A stretch of DNA of 64,000 nucleotides from Crossaster papposus (GCA_037893245.1 JBAIAA010000013.1:496001-560000); one strand, 5' to 3'; positions 1-9,854 are shown, counted from the first letter of the stretch. Translations and numbers: made by a program. Notes: generated by a model from the sequence alone, not told the origin.

Positions 1-112
1 TCGGTTGTTATTGATTGAAACGACTCGGGGGTTTCAATAGAATCTAAAATCCAAATACATGTTCATGTTTGTTAGGGTTCATGTGTCCTTGGTGAACTCT
101 ACACTCTGTTTA

Positions 113-535
113 TTATTGAACAACGTGCATTACATTTGTGTTCATTCGTGAGGTAGCAGCTGACATTGAAATAATGTCCCCGTCCTCCAATCGATTCTTA
201 CGGCATCGCTTGAGTACTAGTTTTCTCAGCCCGGAGCGAAATTTGGCGTATGTGAAGCAGTAAATGACCGGGTTGACGAGCATGTTGCATGCCACCAGGC
301 TGATAAAGGGTAAGTACAGCGGTGTGATCCAATCTCCTGAAACGTTTTGATACACGAACAACACTTCTATTGGTGTCCAACAAAGTACAAACATTATGCC
401 TATCAGCATTGTCGTTACGAGAACGTTTGTCTTGGCTTTATTCATCGCATTACGAGGACCGTTCATTGGATTAGCCGATTTCTTGTTGAGCGTGATGAGT
501 ATCCGGCTGTATGTATATATTAGAATTTTGCAATC
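113..535 (-). CDS. Class A (rhodopsin-like) GPCR, last exon: end of TM5 to C-terminus
   Basis: Partial host gene; 140 residues then TAA. The exon opens at a CAG acceptor (536-538) in phase 0, inside TM5 (residues DCKILIYTYSRIL), so the rest of the receptor lies upstream on the minus strand beyond 540, partly or wholly outside the window. A basic third intracellular loop follows, then TM6 with the CWTP form of the CWxP toggle motif, a short extracellular loop, TM7 with NPVIY (the NPxxY motif), helix 8 (FRSGLRKLVLK) and a Cys that could be palmitoylated. The tail is short. An AATAAA on the minus strand (109-114) overlaps the stop codon and may be the polyadenylation signal. Seen: motifs, exon end, stop. 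Known: these motifs define family A receptors that couple to G proteins at the plasma membrane. Ligand class cannot be told from TM6-TM7 alone; amine, peptide or orphan receptors are all possible. Confidence 0.85.
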   Translation of the reverse strand, partial: DCKILIYTYSRILITLNKKSANPMNGPRNAMNKAKTNVLVTTMLIGIMFVLCWTPIEVLFVYQNVSGDWITPLYLPFISLVACNMLVNPVIYCFTYAKFRSGLRKLVLKRCRKNRLEDGDIISMSAATSRMNTNVMHVVQ

Positions 536-539
536 CTGT

Positions 540-1340
540 TATTACTAGCAAAATTCGAAACAATGAGGCATGGAGGTATCAATAATCGTTAATTGAAGTT
601 TGTCTTTGTGTGTAACAGAAATATTAAGCAGTTTTATATGATTTACGAGGTTAAATTGGCTGTAATAAGAAACGAACAAGTGTCCATGTGTGCATTCTAG
701 ATTTAGCACAGTGTTTATTGTACTTAATTTACATGTTAATTCTGGTGTTTTGCTTAGGTGTTTACATAGCAAGGCTAGGTCAGCTAAATAAAGTAACGGT
801 CAAAGGGCAGTTGTCTCCTTAACTTAATTCGGTTTTTCTTCTATTTTGCTTATGCCCGCGTTACACTGTCCTGAAATTGACACTAGATGGCCATACGATA
901 AAGGAAATGTTCAAATTCGGTTCCGATCGTAAAAACATCCGGCCATTCGAGATTTCATCTTAAGCCATCGTATGACCACCGGTAGAGTTTCTCAGGCTCC
1001 GGCAGCAACTTCGTAGAAGGTGGAAAAATCGTTGGCATGCCAACGAATTGGCGAAGGACCTTGCGAAGGTTTATTTTCTTGTTGAATTCGTGTGTCAATT
1101 TTGCCCTTCGTAAGGCCATCGTCAGTGAGGGCATCTTGTCAAATCGTACGTGTCATCTTCGTCTTTACTTCGTGTGATCGTCGGGGCCATCGCTCAATTT
1201 TAGCCTCACGAAGACAATGCAAAAGAAACAAGAAGCTACCCGATTCTCTTAAGAAGGCAACACGACTACGTGAAGCCCTCCCAATGCCGTCGTGTAGCCA
1301 TCGTATTATCCCTCCTATATACAGTGCAGTTACCATAGAG
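540..1340. other. Non-coding: GPCR intron and intergenic DNA
   Basis: The part next to 540 is presumably GPCR intron, because the exon acceptor is at 536-538. From about 850 to 1320 the base composition rises and a GCCATCGT/GCCATACGAT-like word recurs (near 887, 964, 1118, 1187 and 1297) among many CTTCG words. This looks like a decayed dispersed repeat, but I could not find clean ends or a target duplication. No coding region is supported. Confidence 0.4.
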
Positions 1341-1605
1341 CTGTCAGACCTTTCAAAACCTTTCAAGTTTTCTGGACTGAAGCGTTTTGAAAGGTGAGAC
1401 AGCTGTTTGACAAATAGAACCTATGAAAGGTTTTGAAAGGTAAAACAACTCTCTGAACAAACTGGTGTTAAAAAAAAAAAAAACTTTCAAAAGGTTTTGA
1501 AAGGTGTAGTAGTGCAGTAGCAAAAAAATCTGGAGCGTTTTGAAAGGTTCATACTTTTTGATAGCCATTTCGCCCATTAAGCAGATTTTGAAAGGTTTTG
1601 AAAGG
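1341..1605 (+). repeat. Cluster of GGTTTTGAAAGGT motifs with one inverted pair
   Basis: The 11-12 base word TTTTGAAAGGT occurs at 1384-1395, 1424-1441 (double), 1484-1505 (double), 1534-1548 and 1584-1605 (double), and inverted (ACCTTTCAAAACCTTTCAA) at 1348-1366. The inverted copy and the first direct copy form a hairpin whose stem is extended by CTGTC/GACAG (1341-1360 with 1384-1402). The copies are spaced irregularly by 35-50 bases, so this is not a simple satellite. It lies 120-380 bases upstream of a candidate promoter on the same strand, so a transcription-factor array is one reading; a decayed foldback repeat is the other. Confidence 0.6.
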
Positions 1606-1724
1606 TAAAACCATAAGAGGGTTAAAGTACAATGACATAGAGATGGGACCACGGTGTAGGCGAAGACAGCCGAATTCGAGTAGCTCAAGCGTTTCTCATT
1701 GTTTGTGTGTCATGGTAACGTGGA

Positions 1725-1883
1725 CATAAAAAGGCCAGCATTAGAGCATCTTCCTCAGTCAGTCCTGAGCAACTCTACAGCCTGAGCAGATAGGCGTGTG
1801 TAACTCCCAAAACGTGACGCCTTCGTGACCTAGTTCGATTATTATTATTCCCTTATTTAACGACACACAACGCCACAACGCAG
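1725..1883 (+). promoter_or_regulatory. Candidate RNA Pol II core promoter and ATG-free first exon
   Basis: A TATA-like CATAAAAAGG (1725-1734) is followed about 30 bases later by TCAGTCAGTC (1755-1764), a good match to the animal initiator TCAGTY, with A1757 as the natural +1. From 1757 the sequence has no ATG for 127 bases and reaches a strong splice donor, CAG|GTTAGT, with the exon ending at 1883. TATA spacing, initiator, absence of ATG and donor together look like a promoter and 5'-UTR exon. No following coding exon could be found in the window, so the gene is unknown. It could also be the promoter of a lost mobile element. Confidence 0.4.
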
Positions 1884-2628
1884 GTTAGTTAGACAATTTC
1901 AGCTTATTTTTGGAACAATCCTAACATTTCTACTCGAAACTAGGAAATAATTTGATTCCAAAACGCGAAGAATTAAATTACACGCTTAAAACACGATTGA
2001 AAGCGCAAACTCAGCACAAGGATTCGCCATCAAAAAAATTCGAAATTTGATTATACCTCAGTGACAGGTTTTCCTGGATCTGCAAAATGCTTAACTGTTT
2101 TGGGTTAGGCAATTTTCCGACGTCGTGCCTCCGCCGTGTTGAACGCAACTTTAAATTGCTTTGTTTGTATTCGATAAGGTTGATGTTTCCATATGATGTA
2201 GAATGTGACATCGACCTACAACTTGGCCGTGATACCGCTGGAGCGGTTAAATTAATATGGCGACATTCCACACGGTGAGGCAACGCAATACTCGAGTTTT
2301 TGACAGTAAATTACCGTTGTACGCAAGCCTAGCCATTCAGCACTTGCGAGTGTTCATGAGATCAGCGGTGCTTGCGTTCCATCCAATGAACTATCGGGAC
2401 TGTACATGTACCTTGGCTTATTGTAACGAAAACCGTTCACATGGGTCCACAAACACACAGGAAGTACTCAAGACAGGTATTCTCTTTTATCGACGGTTCT
2501 CAGGCCGTTTATTCTCACTATTTCTAGCTACAAAACTGGCACACAACTATGGCGTCACAACGCGGCACTAGTGCGCATGCGCCATCCGGGACGGATCGGC
2601 AAGCGGACCGGCAGGAGCACCCTAGACG
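1884..2628. other. No gene recognised; candidate intron
   Basis: If the donor at 1884 is real, this would be intron. Short open frames here show no family resemblance and no codon bias. I see nothing else. Confidence 0.4.
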
Positions 2629-2636
2629 GTCCCACC

Positions 2637-2949
2637 CACTGATCTCTACACCTGGACGGACCATTGTCCACATTCTGCTGTACTAACGCTTGAAGTCGGC
2701 GCGAACTGGACGTGCAACATGGCGGACCCAAGACGTCACTTCTGTGAGCCAATGAAATGTCCAGGTGTAGAGGTCAGTGGATTTACTCTATACATTTGTT
2801 TATTTATAAACATTACGTCGACTGAACCTTACACCTGGACATTTAATTGGCTCACAGAGTGATGTCGTGGGTCCGCCATGTTGCACTTCCAGTTCGCGCC
2901 GACTTCAAGTGTGTAACAATGATGACCTGTCCATGTGTAGAGGTCAGTG
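2637..2949. mobile_element. Foldback MITE, 313 bp, 8-bp target duplication (hAT/P type)
   Basis: The element begins CACTGATCTCTACACC and ends with the near-complement GGTCAGTG. It is flanked on both sides by the identical 8-mer GTCCCACC (2629-2636 and 2950-2957). The two halves are long inverted arms (about 2637-2767 and 2828-2949) around a short AT-rich centre, sharing for instance GTTCGCGCCGACTTCAAG and its complement, and GGTCCGCCATGTTGCAC and its complement. An extra copy of the end sequence (GTCCAGGTGTAGAGGTCAGTGG, 2760-2781) sits at the inner end of the left arm. Known: an 8-bp duplication is typical of hAT and P superfamily transposases. It has no coding capacity, so it must have been moved by an enzyme encoded elsewhere. 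The perfect duplication suggests it is not very old. Confidence 0.85.
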
Positions 2950-2957
2950 GTCCCACC

Positions 2958-3216
2958 GTGGGACCGCTCTGGTGCCCTCTACCGGCCAACCGGCACAGAT
3001 GTAACGATCTACATGATTACAATGGCGATGTGTACAATAGACTGACCGTGGGCAGGCCGCCTCAGGACCCCGGTGTTGAATCACTGTTGGGTCACTCCCA
3101 CCTACACCCAGAAGACAGCACGGTGGCCTGCCCTACCGGAGCGGGGACTGACCGGGGACATGCGACCAGCCCCTCCCTATCCTTGGTCCCGGCAAAACTG
3201 TGCACGTTTCTAGGGG
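2958..3216. other. GC-rich, no gene recognised
   Basis: The open frame that crosses here starts inside the MITE and shows no recognisable domain. I see no other structure. Confidence 0.4.
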
Positions 3217-3660
3217 GAAATATTCGCATATAACGAAAACGGATTGTACGAAATTCCTGTTACAACGAACGGTTTTAGTAACCCGTGAATAAAAAAGCAT
3301 TGTTATTGATCCATTTATAACGAAAGCTTACAAATCCTGGCCCACGGCTTTTTCATTCAGATCAAAATTAAAAGCAGTATTAGTCATCAATTGATGCTTG
3401 TCATGTTAATTCACCTTGCCGATGAGAAAACCTGTTCAGAGGCATGGTGCTAATTGTTTGGACAGTGCACAGTCGTTAATCGGCCGTTGCAGTTAGCAAC
3501 AAAGGCCCGTCTTAAAAGAGTGCTGGTAACAAGTGCCAATCACCCAAACCATGTGCGCCTTGCCAAAGGACCGTCACTACCAAGCTCAAGATGGAGGTCA
3601 TCAAAGCGATCGAGAATGGGCGCAAGAAAGGGAACATCGCGCTGGCCTGATCGCGCAAGA
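3217..3660 (+). pseudogene. Pogo/Tigger-like DNA transposon remnant with transposase N-terminus
   Basis: TATAACGAA-type words at about 3232, 3263 and 3317 resemble the end regions of pogo/Tigger elements. Downstream, 3568-3648 (+) reads TVTTKLKMEVIKAIENGRKK and continues GNIALA before a TGA. This matches the first helices of the CENP-B/pogo helix-turn-helix DNA-binding domain, which opens pogo transposases and CENP-B. No DDE catalytic domain follows. Seen: the words and the peptide. Inferred: both belong to one decayed element. A domesticated CENP-B-like exon is less likely because the frame closes at once. Confidence 0.5.
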
Positions 3661-4100
3661 AAAAGCAGGAAAAAATCCCAATCAATCTCCCCTCTAAAAA
3701 ATAATTTAGCTCTCTTCCCTGGTAAGTTGTATAACCCCTCAGAAAAAGAAAAACAAAACTAATCCCTTAATTATTTCACCTTTAACCAACCGCAATCTTA
3801 GATAATGAATAAAATAAACCCGTCTTTAAAACTTGAATGGCCTGTGCTACGTACGTTAAAATATCCAATCAAGTTAGGTTACTGTCACATGAGGGCGCTT
3901 TAGCGATTTCTGAAAACTCGTGCCGTTTTCCAAACCCAAAACTCATCTCCGTTTTGGCGTTGTTCATGCAGTTTGTCAAATGCGATGGAGCCGCAACGGC
4001 GTTTGCAAGCTGGGGTTTGGGAAAAGGCCTCAGCCATCGGATCGATCATGTGACTGCAGTACAGTGTGTGTACATTGCTCTATGATTTTTGTGATCATGG
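3661..4100. other. Non-coding, with one hairpin
   Basis: An imperfect inverted pair, GCCGTTTTCCAAACCCAAAAC (3922-3942) and CTGGGGTTTGGGAAAAGGC (4010-4028), can fold with a loop of about 67 bases. No coding region is supported. Confidence 0.4.
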
Positions 4101-4260
4101 CAATAAGCCATTTGCGCGTGACCCCGAGTTAAATTTAAATAATATCTGGTACACTGACTTGTTCACACACATTGGCACAGTTTAACTTTAAATTCTCCAG
4201 ACCAAAGACACTGTTGCTATATCACGTGATTCGGGGCAAGCTTTTGCATAGTTACGTAAG
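4101..4260 (+). repeat. Left half of a foldback element split by a LINE
   Basis: 4101-4241 is the near-perfect inverse complement of 7419-7559; the outer end reads CAATAAGCC and its partner GGCTTATTG. About 19 bases of loop (4242-4260) remain before the LINE. I found no clear target duplication outside the arms, so the superfamily is open. Confidence 0.8.
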
Positions 4261-7200
4261 AGACGCTCAGCAACAATACATTGTTTACAATGGGTGAGAA
4301 TGGCAAAAAGACACCAGACCATTCCAGAGCTGGGAGTTGCTAGCGTATGACTACAACCAACGAAGATAACAACAATGATCTGGTGGATGTGTGGCCCCCG
4401 AGCGCCGATCCGGATCTCAATGCTACTTGGGATGTAGACCCTCCGCGGCGACAGACCTCGACTGATGACGCGTCACACTTAAAGCCCTCCGGGGATGGTG
4501 TGGGGCTGATACGCCGTGGAACTCGCGCCGCGCCGGGCCTATTTACTTTTACTATTGGAACGTGGAACGTCACCACGTTACAACATGCCCTTGATGACGA
4601 ACACATAGAACAAGCCCTAACCTCTTATAGTTACGATGCCATCGCACTCACCGAAACACATGGAATAGGCACGGAAACTCGACTAGATGGCAGACTGCTT
4701 CTCTCCGGTGGTACTAAGCGCTATGCCGGTGTCGGTATCCTCCTCTCTGCGAAAGCAAAAGCAGCACTCATCTCACACGATTGTATATCTGACCGCGTCA
4801 TGTCTGCTCGGCTTCCTTTGAACGGTCCTGGCTCACTGGTCTTCCTGGCTGTCTACGCACCCACCAGCACCGCCACTGTTGATGTAATGGACGCCTTCTA
4901 TGACCAACTCGAAGACGTGATTCAGAGAGTGAAACCATCTGATACATTGATAGTTGCTGGTGATCTGAACGCAAAACTTGGCACAGAGAGAATTGACCCG
5001 GCGGTCATTGGCCCTCATAGCATCGGCACCGTTAACGACCGCGGCCTGAGACTACTTGATTTTTGCCGTGCCCACCAACTGACCTCAACTAACACCTGGT
5101 TTCGTAAGCGGATGCTGCACAAAGTCACGTGGATAAGCCGCGCAGGGAACGCCAGGAACGCGATTGACCACGTTCTAGTCAGACAGAAGCACCTCCAGCA
5201 GCTGGTCGATTGCCGCTTGTACTCGGCAGCCTTCGACACGGACCACCGACTAGTCCTATGCAATATGAAGTTGCAGATCAAACGCGTACCGAAACCTCCC
5301 AAACTGCCACCTAAACCATGTGCACAACAGCTCACCTCCGCCAACGGTGACACAATCAAAAGAAACCTGCAGACGGAAGTGAAAAACCGCATCGCCACAT
5401 CAGATGATTTGGAGGATATCACCTCTGCTATCCATGATGCCGCACTTAAACTCTGTGGTCCCACCAGACGAAACAAGTCGAAACCGCACATTACACCCGA
5501 AACGATCGATCTGATTGAAAAGAAGCGGAAGGCGACTGGTACCCCTCAATACCGTCTGCTCAAGAATCAAGTGAGGGCAGCGTGCGACAAGGACCTCGAC
5601 ACATGGCTGCTCAAAAAGGCGGATGAAATCAACGATGCATTCCATCGCAACGACTCTGCCCTTCTGTTCAAAACCACGAAGAGCCTGGTAGGAGATCCAC
5701 GCAAGCCGGAAGCCACCATTAAGCTTAGCAACGGCAATCTCTGCGTCTCCCCTGAGGATGAAATCAAAAGATGGCATGAATATGCTCAGGGCCTATTCCA
5801 GTCTAACCTACAACGCGCAGCGTACTCGCCACACCAATTTGCAGCTGCACCTCTACCCGCCGATGTCGTCAGACGCGCTATCTCCCGTCTCAAGAACGGA
5901 AGAGCTGCTGGCTCGGACGGAGTTCAAGCGGAGTTTCTGAAGGCTATGCTTGATGACCCACTCGTGTTTTCTGCAATCCATCGCGCCATCAACCGCATCT
6001 GAACCACGGGCAACTGGCCACCCTCTGCGCTGATGTCTAATTACATCGCACTGTACAAGAAATGTGACAACGGCGACTGCGGCAACTATCGGACTCTAGC
6101 TTTGATTACACACGCAAGCAAGATCATGCTGAACATCATGTTGGAGGACCTCAACCGTGTCGCCAAAGTCGCCGTCAGCGAAACTCAGTGTGGGTTCAGC
6201 GCCGGCAAGTCCACCACCGATGCGATATTCACACTCAAGCTTATTGGCCAAGCTCACATGGCAGCTCGCAGACAGCTTCACATGGTCTTCGTTGACTTTC
6301 GTAAAGCATTCGATTCTGTGATCCACCGCAAAATGCTGGAAATCATCGACTCGTATGGAGTTATGCCAGAAACCTCCCGTCTCATCGCCAATCTTTACAA
6401 CGGCGCATACGGTTCGCTCTCCTGGAAAGGCCTGACCACTGAATGCTTTGAGACGCCAGTTGGTGTACGCCAGGGCTGCCCCTTGTCTCCTGTGCTTTTC
6501 AACTTATACACAGAAGCGATGATGCGAGAGTGGAAAGAAGAGGTGTCACATCTACTCCCTCCAGATGTGACAGGAGGGAGAGTACTGGGAACTGAGATAC
6601 GCCGACGACCTGGTGCTACTTGCGCGCTCTGCAGAAGATGCCACTTTTATGCTGGATAAGCTCGACCTCATTGCCAACTCCTATGGTTTGAAACTTCATC
6701 TAGGAAAAACCGAACATCTAGCACTGAACGCTCCAGACGTTCCAGTCACTCTCCATGGCAACCCCATCAAGCCGACCACTAATTTCCGATACCTGGGCTG
6801 TAGCATCAACAACACCCTAGATGACTCCTCCGAGATTCGCTCCCGCATCGCCATCGCAAAGAGTGCCTTGAACTTATGCATCTACCTCCAGAAATCACGT
6901 ATACGCATCGAAACAAAGCTCCACCTCGCCAGAGCGCTCATTCTCTCAAAAATGATGTATGGGGCAGCGTCCTGGACAGTCAGCACCACAAGCGCAAAGT
7001 CAATTGACGCGTTTGGCAGAACCATGTGGAGGAAGCTGCTTGGTGTTGTTTGGAGTGACTTCGTCTCAAACACTGAACTTGGACAACGTATAGGCGATCG
7101 CTGGCAACTCACTGAGGCCACTCTGATGAACCAGCAATGGACGTGGCTGGGGCACTTCCAGCGTCACACAAACCACCCAGCTCTGATCACCGGTCTGCCG

Positions 7201-7411
7201 ACTGACGCACGCCCTACTCCTGGCAGGCCGCGTCTGCGATGGATGGATGGACTGCGACGATGGTCCGGAAAGCCGGCAGCAGCTCTCGCCGACGACGCGG
7301 CAGCTCGTGCCCCCATGCCACAGAAGAAACATGGAACCAGATCAACTTCAATGGTGCTAAGAAGTCATAGCCGCCAAGGCGCCTCCGGCGTACGACGATG
7401 ATGATGATGAC
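4261..7411 (+). mobile_element. RTE-like non-LTR retrotransposon (LINE), dead copy
   Basis: A single-ORF LINE with an APE-type endonuclease followed by a reverse transcriptase. The 3' end is a (GAT)n run at 7396-7411 rather than poly(A), as in RTE-type elements. Flanking bases CGTAAG occur just before 4261 and again at about 7413-7418, consistent with a short target duplication made on insertion into the loop of the foldback element. The 5' leader to the first ATG is about 86 bases. Clade assignment rests on the endonuclease style and on the C-terminal WTWLGHFQRH region, which resembles the many animal proteins misannotated as craniofacial development protein 2; I hold it provisionally. Confidence 0.85.
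4347..7401 (+). pseudogene. LINE ORF: APE endonuclease plus reverse transcriptase, one stop and one frameshift
   Basis: 4347-6002 encodes an N-terminal stretch and the endonuclease: GTWNVTTL (about residue 72), ALTETHG (the catalytic Glu), AGDLNAKLG (GDxN), IDHVLVRQ and FDTDHRLV (TDH where most have SDH). The frame meets TGA at 6000-6002 and continues in the same frame from 6003, with ATG at 6033, so one nonsense change separates the parts. The RT follows: FVDFRKAFDSV (motif A Asp), GVRQGCPLSPVLFN (motif B), then a frameshift between about 6580 and 6598, after which YADDLVLLA (motif C) and the C-terminal domain continue to 7401. The protein would nick target DNA and prime reverse transcription there. 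Two disruptions make autonomous activity of this copy unlikely. Endonuclease and RT residues are otherwise intact, suggesting moderate age. Confidence 0.88.
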
Positions 7412-7559
7412 GCGTAAGGCTTGCCCCGAATCACGTGATATAGCAACAGCGTCTTTGGTCTGGAGAATTTAAAGTTAAACTGTGCCAAGCTGTGTGAGCA
7501 AGTCAGTGTACCAGATGTTATTCAAATTTAACTCGGGGTCATGCGCAAAAGGCTTATTG
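7412..7559 (-). repeat. Right half of the split foldback element
   Basis: 7419-7559 pairs with 4101-4241. Removing the LINE restores a palindromic element of roughly 300 bases with a loop of about 20 bases. Identity between arms is high by eye, with a handful of substitutions. Confidence 0.8.
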
Positions 7560-8983
7560 TGTCGTTTGTGTTGTTAAGGGCCCCTTTTTATTTTGGTCCA
7601 ATTCGAGTCAAAGGTACTTTTATCATTCAAAAATTACTTTAACAACCTAAAGTACACTTCTCTCAACTCTTATGACACAATTTTGTATATTTTTGAACAC
7701 TTTGTCGGGTCGAAAATGTGATTTGCTTACGCATTTTACCTTCTAAATTAACGGTTTTGCAACGAGGGGATCGCCCTTGTACGTTCGTGCTGTTGTCTTT
7801 GCTATCATTTTATATCTCAACATTTCACAATTCTGCCTTCTGAAGACCAAAGGATAATAACAAATGTCTCTCCGTCACAATTTGTGCAAGATACTTACGT
7901 TGAAACAACCGATCCAGTTAGTTGATTCACTCTTCCGTATCTGTTACGTTGACTTCATTCTCAACAATCGAACATCAAGAACCTTCGTAATTTGTTTATT
8001 ATTTTACACCTACATTTAACATTTTGCTTCTCACAACTTTAATTTAAACCTTTTATTACACAAACAACACTACGTGTAAATTGTATTTCATTTGTGTTCA
8101 TATTGCAAAGGTGTATTTTGGTCAACACGTACAGGGTCTATACAAAGTGAACAATGGGTTAGAAATCGTTGGGTCGGATAATACGAAATTCGGATATAAC
8201 GAACACTTTGACGAGGTCCCGTGGAGTTCGTTATAACGGGAGTCGACTGTACCTCAAACTTTTGCAGACTGCCCGCGCGACATTGGAGTAACGCCGGCGG
8301 ATCGCCAGTTGCCATCATTTATGGTAAGATATTGGGCGGTATCTGATCACCTTCGAACCTCTAACTTTCATTCTTGATTGATAAAAAAACATTCGTGGCG
8401 AATGCTTTTGCAGTTGGTCGTCGTGACGGCAATCCAAGAATGCTACCTCTCACACCGCAGTACAAATGCCACCGTTATAAAATCCCTCTTAATCATTACC
8501 TCGAGTTCCGAAAACTACCAAGGATGCCGTGCGTTGTTTTTTTACAAAAATCTGTACCGCAGCTCAGATGTGTTGCATATTTGTTTATTTCAAAGGTAAC
8601 AACAATGTGAAGGGTTTTCCCAGATCACATCACAAATGAGCTGTACAACAGTAATACTTGTTATACCATGGAATTAAATTGTGAGATCCGATTGGTTGAT
8701 AACTGGTCACACGGTTTAAAACAAAACTGTATGTGTTACTCCACAAGTGATGTACCCCATGGAGTACATTACCTTGATTGTTCTCATCGTTTGGCCCCTT
8801 CTAAAACTAAAACAAAAAACTAAAAAGTTTAATGGAAGAAGATTGTGAGAAAGAGGTTTCATTTCCACTGGTACTACGTGAATAACTAGGTTTGGAAGAC
8901 CTTCCGTTGCCGCCATTACCTGATTACTGTTTGTTTCGTCTGCCCTTCAGTTTTTACGTTTCAAACACCGTTTGCTTTGGCAA
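7560..8983. other. Non-coding, with a pogo-like end at about 8180-8255
   Basis: At 8180-8255 the words GGATATAACGAAC and GTTCGTTATAACGGGAG followed by TCGACTGTA resemble a pogo/Tigger terminal repeat ending in CTG next to a TA target. No matching transposase is nearby, so this is a solo end or a MITE relic. In the rest of the stretch, up to the start of the tRNA satellite, I see nothing I can name. Confidence 0.4.
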
Positions 8984-9381
8984 TAGCAGAGCGAGGTTTC
9001 GATCCTTGTACCTCTGGGTTATGGGCCCAGCACGCTTCAACTGCGCCACTATGCCTCATGTAAATTTAGAAAATGCAAACAAAATGAAAGCAGACATTTT
9101 AAAAACATTATACAATATTTATTAAATGTGAATAGCAGTGAAGCAAAAATACCTAGTTAGCAAAGCGAGGTTTTGGTCCTTGGACCTCCGGGCTATGGGC
9201 CCATCACGCTCCCGCTGCACTACTCTGCGAAACTATTTTTAATGAAAATGAAATCCCTATCAAATACAAAATTATCCTGAGCAGACCGAGGTTGTGATCA
9301 TCCGAACTCTCGGTTACTGACCAAGAAAGTGTCTACTTTGTCACTCCGAGTCGAGTACCTCATGTCATACCAAAAACTTGT

Positions 9382-9453
9382 TAGCAGAGCGAGGTTTCGA
9401 TCCTCGGACCTCTGGGTTATGGGCCCAGCACGCTTCAACTGCGCCACTATGCC
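9382..9453 (-). tRNA. tRNA-iMet-like, subfamily A1, anticodon CAT (representative)
   Basis: Exactly 72 nt, the length of animal initiator tRNA without CCA. Acceptor GGCATAG pairs with CTCTGCT with one mismatch (5:68), and the discriminator is A73. D-stem is GCGC/GCGT. The anticodon arm CTGGG-CCCATAA-CCCAG has the three G:C pairs and C33 typical of animal initiators. T-arm CGAGG-ATCGAAA-CCTCG is perfect with A54, and the B box GGATCGAAACC is intact. The D-loop AGTTGAA lacks G18, which weakens both the A box and the elbow contact. A T5 Pol III terminator lies at 9372-9376, six bases past the 3' end. About 40 copies in the window share this form. Transcription is plausible; service as a working initiator is uncertain. 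Confidence 0.65.
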
Positions 9454-9676
9454 TCATGTAAATTTAGAAAATGCAAACAAAATGAAAGCAGACATTCTAA
9501 AAACATTCTACAATATTTATTAAATGTGAATAGCAGTGAAGCAAAAATACTTCGTTAGCAAAGCGAGGTTTTGGTCCTCGGACCTCTGTGTTATGGGCCC
9601 ATCACGCTCCCGCTGCACTACTCTGCGTAACTATTTTTAATGAAAATGAAATCCCTATCAAATACAAAATTATCCT

Positions 9677-9748
9677 GAGCAGACCGAGGTTGTGATCATC
9701 CGAACTCTCGGTTACTGACCAAGAAAGGGTCTACTTTGTCATTCTGAG
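9677..9748 (-). pseudogene. iMet-derived block, subfamily C (degenerate)
   Basis: It aligns without gaps to the full 72-nt initiator tRNA. The anticodon stem CTTGG/CCGAG still pairs, with loop TCAGTAA instead of CCCATAA. The T-arm (GGATG-ATCACAA-CCTCG) and acceptor keep only part of their pairs, and the A-box segment (TGACAAAGTAG) is poor. A T4 run at 9666-9669 follows the 3' end. This third block is the oldest-looking part of every monomer and is unlikely to be a functional tRNA gene. Confidence 0.6.
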
Positions 9749-9782
9749 TCGAGTACTTCAAGTCATACCAAAAACTTGTTAG

Positions 9783-9854
9783 CAGCAGAACGAGGTTTTG
9801 ATCCTCGGCACTCTGGGTTATAGGCCCAGCAAGCTTCCACTTCGCCACCATGCC
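9783..9854 (-). tRNA. tRNA-iMet-like body with anticodon TAT, subfamily A2 (representative)
   Basis: The body is initiator-like, with anticodon stem CTGGG/CCCAG and C33, but the loop is CCTATAA, giving anticodon TAT (an Ile anticodon) instead of CAT. The change is seen in every A2 copy I read. Most A2 copies have the canonical D-loop AGTGGAA and hence the best A box in the array (TGGCGCAGTGG); this copy has one base changed there. The B box is GGATCAAAACC (G57 to A), base 73 is G, and the 3' acceptor strand begins TTCTGCT, giving several G:T pairs. T5 terminator at 9770-9774. Probably a tRNA pseudogene; the 19-bp minisatellites arose inside A2 copies. Confidence 0.55.

Noticed and set aside
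1092-1397. Open frame of 101 codons
   Set aside because: No domain, odd composition, and it overlaps a motif repeat; likely chance.
2847-3233. Open frame of 128 codons
   Set aside because: It begins inside the foldback MITE and has no recognisable domain.
4101-7559. A DNA transposon encoding a reverse transcriptase between terminal inverted repeats
   Set aside because: The 3' (GAT)n tail and the CGTAAG duplication at the LINE edges point to nesting instead.
8374-8610. Two overlapping frames of 73-78 codons
   Set aside because: No family resemblance and no supporting splice sites.
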